The translations under genes and the position numbers were made by a program. A stretch of 8,039 nt of DNA from JBGSWE01 sp049292975. Lineage in GTDB: Bacteria > Patescibacteriota > Saccharimonadia > Saccharimonadales > JACDBH01. Position 1 is the first letter of the stretch, and each line of letters opens with the position of its first letter. The notes under the pieces were generated by a model. It had not been told where the DNA came from, did no database searches, and worked only from the letters and a program-made list of their open reading frames with translations. Shown here piece after piece: positions 5,683 through 8,039 of this stretch. The stretch lies in assembly GCA_049292975.1 (NCBI GenBank), contig JBATRZ010000025.1, forward strand, positions 1 through 8,039, in the 5' to 3' direction.

Positions 5683-6233
5683 TTGGCAAGGAATTTGTCG
5701 TCGAAGTGGTGTTTTAATTTGGTCATATGAGTGGCGATGTCCACTAATTCTAGCAGGTCTTCGGGAAAGTTGCGCCCTGTCAGGCACAGGCTGGTATTGC
5801 CTGACCGCGATACGATAAGATCGCGCAGCTGCTGGCGTGTCAGCAGGCCGTCATTGACCGCGTTATTGATCTCGTCGCAGATGACCAGGTCAAATTTGCC
5901 GTTTTGCGAGGCTTCCAGCGCCACATTGTAGGTGTCGAGCGCCGAGGCCCGGTGCTCTTGTTCGGTTACGCCCTTTTCAGATAAGGCGCCCGCTTGGTAG
6001 AAGCCCCTGCCGCCCTTGTAAAAAAGCAGCTGCCGCTGGAAGGCGGGTGTTATCTTATCAATAAAGTCGTGTTCGGATACTTGCCAGGCTTTGACGAATT
6101 GTATGAAAGCCACCCGCCAGCCCGCGCCCAAAGCCCGCACCAGCAGGCCTATGCCGGCCGAGGTCTTGCCTTTGCCTTCGCCGGTATAGACGACTGTTAC
6201 CGACTGCTTAGTTTGGTAATCCTCAAATGCCAC
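5664..6233 (-). CDS. cobO: Corrinoid (cob(I)alamin) adenosyltransferase, CobO/BtuR type
   Basis: The enzyme transfers the adenosyl group of ATP to cob(I)alamin, giving adenosylcobalamin in the cytoplasm. The 189-residue length is normal. The P-loop YTGEGKGKTSAGIG (16-29) has the family's GxGKGKT form. It is followed by VAFIQFVK (41-48), the Walker-B-like DLVICDEINNAVNDGLL (115-131), LTGRNFPEDLLELVDIATHM (151-170) and the C-terminal KGIDF. No B12 biosynthesis genes are near, so it probably serves salvage for an adenosylcobalamin enzyme such as class II ribonucleotide reductase; that is inference. The start is GTG with GGAGG (6243-6239) five bases upstream. It is followed by a TAATG junction and the insertion that now separates it from terC. 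Confidence 0.95.
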   Translation of the reverse strand: MAFEDYQTKQSVTVVYTGEGKGKTSAGIGLLVRALGAGWRVAFIQFVKAWQVSEHDFIDKITPAFQRQLLFYKGGRGFYQAGALSEKGVTEQEHRASALDTYNVALEASQNGKFDLVICDEINNAVNDGLLTRQQLRDLIVSRSGNTSLCLTGRNFPEDLLELVDIATHMTKLKHHFDDKFLANKGIDF

Positions 6234-6438
6234 CGTAACCTCCGCAGCAGGCCGTAGAGTCTTGGTTTAGCCAGGCTTTACCTGGCATCATACCCCGCAA
6301 AACAGATACTTTGGGGACCCCGTTTACTCTGGCCGCACCGCCGCACCGCCTAATTCTGGTATGTTCTGGGTGTAATACGCCTGCGGCCGCTCCGTTATCA
6401 GCGCCCTGCCGTGCATCCCAATGCAGAATAGTGGTCAT
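6223..6438 (-). CDS. Possible 71-residue protein upstream of cobO
   Basis: The frame starts at ATG 6438, two bases after the predicted start of a TATACT promoter, and ends in TGA inside cobO (11-nt overlap). The product has two Met before PGKAWLN and a C-terminal CCGGYGG, with no membrane segment or family motif that I recognise. For: promoter position and overlap with cobO. Against: no Shine-Dalgarno, the only TGA stop in the window, odd Gly/Ala/Arg-rich composition, an 8-bp tandem repeat inside (6333-6348), and strong RNA folding in the same bases. It may only be leader RNA. Confidence 0.3.
   Translation of the reverse strand: MTTILHWDARQGADNGAAAGVLHPEHTRIRRCGGAARVNGVPKVSVLRGMMPGKAWLNQDSTACCGGYGGI
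6239..6243 (-). promoter_or_regulatory. Shine-Dalgarno site that fixes the cobO GTG start
   Basis: GGAGG on the minus strand lies five bases before GTG 6233. No ATG is better placed, so this site decides the start. It lies seven bases from the base of the stem at 6250-6334, so folding there could affect access. Confidence 0.8.
6250..6334 (-). promoter_or_regulatory. Three-way-junction-like structure in the cobO leader
   Basis: GGCC-gt-AGAGT (6250-6260) pairs with ACTCTGGCC (6326-6334), enclosing two hairpins. One is GCCAGG (6270-6275) with CCTGGC (6281-6286), a perfect 6-bp stem. The other is CCCC (6293-6296) with GGGG (6313-6316). The same GGGG can pair instead with CCCC at 6318-6321, so two exclusive folds exist. 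It lies just upstream of the cobO ribosome site, where a cis-regulator would act. I do not see the conserved B12-box of cobalamin riboswitches. It could also just be coding DNA of the small overlapping frame. Confidence 0.3.
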
Positions 6439-6446
6439 TAGCTTGT

Positions 6447-6452
6447 AGTATA
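6447..6452 (-). promoter_or_regulatory. Candidate -10 box before cobO leader / small ORF
   Basis: TATACT on the minus strand is the same hexamer as at smpB. The predicted start is two bases before ATG 6438. A possible -35 TTGGCG lies 19 bp upstream, at the end of the 240-residue gene; it is weak and there is no extended -10. Confidence 0.4.
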
Positions 6453-6465
6453 CGGCAAGGCTGTT

Positions 6466-7188
6466 TTATTGCGCCAATGTTTGGCCGCGGGCTGCTTTAA
6501 GCGCGGCGTTGTATGCAGCGCGGATGTCATCATAAGAGCTGCTGGTAATCAATTCGGCTTCGATAGCCTTGATATGTACGGGCGGCAGGTCTGCGTACTC
6601 TTCGCGCAACTGATAGACCAGTTGCGCGACCGGATGGTTCTGAGCGGTCAATTCCTGCAGTGCGTTTGATAAGGCGGTGCTTAGAGGCAGGATAGCTTCT
6701 TTGGGTGTTTTAGCCTGGCCGGCTGCCAAGATAACTTTGCTCTTAGCAAACACCTGCAAGGATTGCAGTTTGTGCCGTGACTCCTGCATGCCCGGGCCGG
6801 TAATTTCGGGGAAAGTCTGGTGCAGGGCGGCAAAGGCGGCGCGGGTACGCGAATCAGGTGAGGCGCTGATAACACCATTACCCCGCATCAAAGCAGGGTT
6901 AATCTGGAAGTAACGGTGCGGATATGCTTGTTTCGGGCTAGAATCCATGGGGTTGTAAACCCCGTCCGCCTGCTCTTCTGCCGGTTGCGTTAATGGTTTT
7001 ACCAGTGCCACCTTGCTTACGGCAGTTTCGCCGGCGGCGCTGGGGATAGAATTTATATCAGGATAGCGGGCTGTATCGGGCAACTCCTCAGCGCTTATCA
7101 GACGCAAAAACCGGCCTGTCAGGATCTGCAGACTCGCTGCCTCGGCCGATGCTCCCGCCCCATAAGATAGTTCGTGCGCCTCGCTCAT
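6466..7188 (-). CDS. Hypothetical protein, 240 residues
   Basis: I do not recognise this family. The frame is long, ends in TAA and sits within the minus-strand gene string, so it is likely real. The N-terminal half is low-complexity and Pro/Ala/Ser-rich. The middle (about 93-130, RYFQINPALMRGNGVISASP onward) looks ordered. The last 100 residues are mostly helical, ending in EAELITSSSYDDIRAAYNAALKAARG. No signal peptide, membrane segment, cysteine pair or catalytic motif is visible, which suggests a soluble cytoplasmic protein with a disordered N terminus. ATG 7188 has only TAGG as a weak ribosome site. The gap to the upstream glutaredoxin is 62 bp with no clear terminator. Confidence 0.75.
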   Translation of the reverse strand: MSEAHELSYGAGASAEAASLQILTGRFLRLISAEELPDTARYPDINSIPSAAGETAVSKVALVKPLTQPAEEQADGVYNPMDSSPKQAYPHRYFQINPALMRGNGVISASPDSRTRAAFAALHQTFPEITGPGMQESRHKLQSLQVFAKSKVILAAGQAKTPKEAILPLSTALSNALQELTAQNHPVAQLVYQLREEYADLPPVHIKAIEAELITSSSYDDIRAAYNAALKAARGQTLAQ

Positions 7189-7250
7189 ACAACCTAAGAG
7201 TAAACCGCTTTAGGATTAACGGCTGTGAGAAATATTACGTTACGCGGGAT

Positions 7251-7493
7251 TTATTTCGTGAGATTGTGGGCCTGCAGGGCGGCGTCTATCTTGGGGCGGT
7301 CAAAGCCGATGACGATATCGCCCCCGATGTCCAAAACAGGTATGCCCATCTGGCCTGATTTGGCTACGGATTCTTCGGCGTATTCACGCTTCTCTTCTAT
7401 ATCTTTAACCTCGTATTTAACACCCAGTTTGTCCAGGTATTCCTGGGCAGCGTGGCAAAAGGCGCACCAGGCGGCGCTATACAGGGTAACCAT
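7251..7493 (-). CDS. Glutaredoxin-like thiol-disulfide protein (NrdH/YruB type)
   Basis: The 80-residue protein has a thioredoxin fold. The redox motif WC10-AF-C13 follows the first strand (VTLYSAAWCAFC). GIPV (50-53) supplies the cis-proline and GGDIVIGFDRPKI (57-69) the C-terminal strand and helix. It should reduce protein disulfides or serve as electron donor, for example to ribonucleotide reductase; the small size and CxxC suit NrdH-like proteins. There is no signal peptide, so it is cytoplasmic. Its ATG overlaps the TAA of the upstream membrane protein gene (TAATG), so the two are made together. A physical link to that membrane protein is plausible but not shown. Confidence 0.93.
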   Translation of the reverse strand: MVTLYSAAWCAFCHAAQEYLDKLGVKYEVKDIEEKREYAEESVAKSGQMGIPVLDIGGDIVIGFDRPKIDAALQAHNLTK

Positions 7494-7681
7494 TACTTCT
7501 TGTCCTCCTTGACGGGTAATTCAACAAATGAAAAGCGGTTCAGCAGGTATAAAACGCCCGCTACGAACGCGACAGCCGCGGCGCTGGCCAGCAGGACGGC
7601 GGCGATAAGCCCGGGTGCGGAGCGGCTGGCCGCTTCAGAAGCGGCGGTGTGATCAACACCGCTATGAGCAAAATACAGCAT
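7493..7681 (-). CDS. Small single-pass membrane protein coupled to glutaredoxin
   Basis: The 62-residue protein has a polar, Ser/Ala-rich N terminus with two His (1-23), one hydrophobic helix (about 24-47, GLIAAVLLASAAAVAFVAGV onward) and a charged tail (PVKEDKK). It has no signal-peptidase motif and matches no family I know. It is supported as real by the TAATG overlap with the glutaredoxin gene and by an extended -10 box exactly six bases before ATG 7681. Two tight hairpins lie in its first third: GCCGCTT/AAGCGGC (7629-7645) and GCGGTGT/ACACCGC (7644-7662). They share two bases and compete. The protein may tether or scaffold a redox partner; this is inference. Confidence 0.75.
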   Translation of the reverse strand: MLYFAHSGVDHTAASEAASRSAPGLIAAVLLASAAAVAFVAGVLYLLNRFSFVELPVKEDKK

Positions 7682-7687
7682 AAGTAT

Positions 7688-7693
7688 ATGATA
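7688..7693 (-). promoter_or_regulatory. Extended -10 box of the small membrane protein operon
   Basis: TGA-TATCAT on the minus strand has TG two bases before the hexamer. The hexamer ends exactly six bases before ATG 7681, so the predicted +1 is the A of ATG and the mRNA is leaderless. No good -35 is visible, as is common with extended -10 promoters. Confidence 0.65.
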
Positions 7694-7702
7694 TCACTTT
7701 GC

Positions 7703-7708
7703 TACAAT
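7703..7708 (+). promoter_or_regulatory. Extended -10 box of the His-rich protein gene
   Basis: TGC-TACAAT ends exactly six bases before ATG 7715, predicting a leaderless mRNA. It lies only nine bases from the divergent -10 box, so polymerase should not occupy both at once. Confidence 0.65.
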
Positions 7709-7714
7709 AAGCCC

Positions 7715-8039
7715 ATGATTAAAAAGTCCCCGGAGGCGGTTGCGGGTATGTCATTTTGGCGGCGCTACCGCACGGTCATATTGGTTGCGTGCACTGGTTT
7801 TGTGGCTGGCTTTTTGTGGCTGGCAGCGCTGCGCTATCTACTGGTGCCGTCCGGCGAGGTGCATTATCATGCTAATTTTGCGGTCTATATAAACGGTGAG
7901 CGCGAAGCTTTCAAGGACTTTACATATTACGAAGAAGTCGCTGCCTGCACCGGCGCCTACGCCAGCAATCCCAAGGGCCGCGTACACATGCACAACCAGG
8001 TGAACAATGAGATCCACGTGCACGACAGCCGGGTTACAT
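7715..8039 (+). CDS. Membrane-anchored His-rich protein (partial, 5' part only)
   Basis: The frame is open from ATG 7715 to the window edge: 108 residues and one extra base. A basic N terminus is followed by a hydrophobic segment (about 20-43, TVILVACTGFVAGFLWLAAL onward). The rest should be outside the membrane. It carries three His-x-His motifs: H50/H52 (VHYHANF), H91/H93 (VHMHNQ) and H101/H103 (IHVHD). The repeated strand-like pattern FAVYINGEREAFKDF and spaced His pairs suggest a metal-binding beta domain. I have seen similar His-rich anchored proteins in CPR genomes but cannot name a family. The C-terminal part is missing, so a fused domain cannot be excluded. It diverges from the membrane protein and glutaredoxin genes. 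No Shine-Dalgarno precedes the ATG; the start rests on promoter spacing and the signal-like N terminus. Confidence 0.85.
   Translation, partial: MIKKSPEAVAGMSFWRRYRTVILVACTGFVAGFLWLAALRYLLVPSGEVHYHANFAVYINGEREAFKDFTYYEEVAACTGAYASNPKGRVHMHNQVNNEIHVHDSRVT

Noticed and set aside
6250..6334. tRNA-like fold in the cobO leader
   Set aside because: Arm lengths, the anticodon arm and the T-loop consensus do not fit, and no CCA-compatible acceptor is seen.
6324..6416. 30-codon frame in the cobO leader, in a different minus-strand frame
   Set aside because: It is short, has no ribosome site of its own and its frame is GC-driven; the 71-codon frame is better placed.
7192..7213. CCTAA...TTAGG hairpin before the 240-residue gene as a terminator or riboswitch
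   Set aside because: It has only five pairs and a 12-nt loop, with no T tract.
1..8039. Recoded UGA (for example as glycine) or CRISPR array
   Set aside because: All confident genes are closed under the standard code without internal TGA, and no regularly spaced repeats were seen.

Overview
The window reads as chromosome of a small-genome bacterium of moderate GC content. My best guess is the Candidate Phyla Radiation (Patescibacteria), possibly Saccharibacteria. This is inferred from the gene mix: SmpB, a TerC-family carrier, a stand-alone corrinoid adenosyltransferase with no B12 biosynthesis genes beside it, a membrane-anchored staphylococcal-type nuclease, a short glutaredoxin and a membrane-anchored His-rich protein. 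No marker here proves the phylum. All nine complete genes that I trust end in TAA or TAG, never TGA, and the standard code fits throughout.

Left part (1-3675). smpB (minus strand, cut by the window edge) and an alpha/beta-hydrolase gene (plus strand) diverge from promoters that share one -35 site. The promoter geometry implies leaderless or nearly leaderless mRNAs and moves both start codons downstream of the longest open frame. The hydrolase converges, with overlapping stop codons, on a membrane-anchored clan GH-A glycoside-hydrolase-like protein. That gene diverges from a family 2 glycosyltransferase, so this block looks like envelope or glycan handling.

Middle (3676-3945). The gap between the convergent glycosyltransferase and nuclease genes holds two copies of one structured element in inverted orientation. 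Their 50-nt cores have equal length. Of 16 differences, 12 form six compensatory base-pair changes, three fall in the hairpin loop and one is in an internal loop. This is the strongest candidate here for something undescribed.

Right part (3946-8039). On the minus strand runs an apparent operon: small membrane protein, glutaredoxin, an unknown 240-residue protein, perhaps a small ORF or leader, cobO, terC and nuclease. Coupling is tight: TAATG overlaps at 7491-7495 and at the end of cobO, and a 23-nt overlap between terC and the nuclease. A 116-bp hairpin-rich insertion flanked by 21-bp direct repeats separates cobO from terC. It recreates a TAATG at both ends with a 45-codon open frame between them. 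A membrane-anchored His-rich protein gene starts divergently at 7715 and runs off the right edge. It and the small membrane protein gene both have extended -10 boxes exactly six bases before their ATG, which again predicts leaderless mRNAs.
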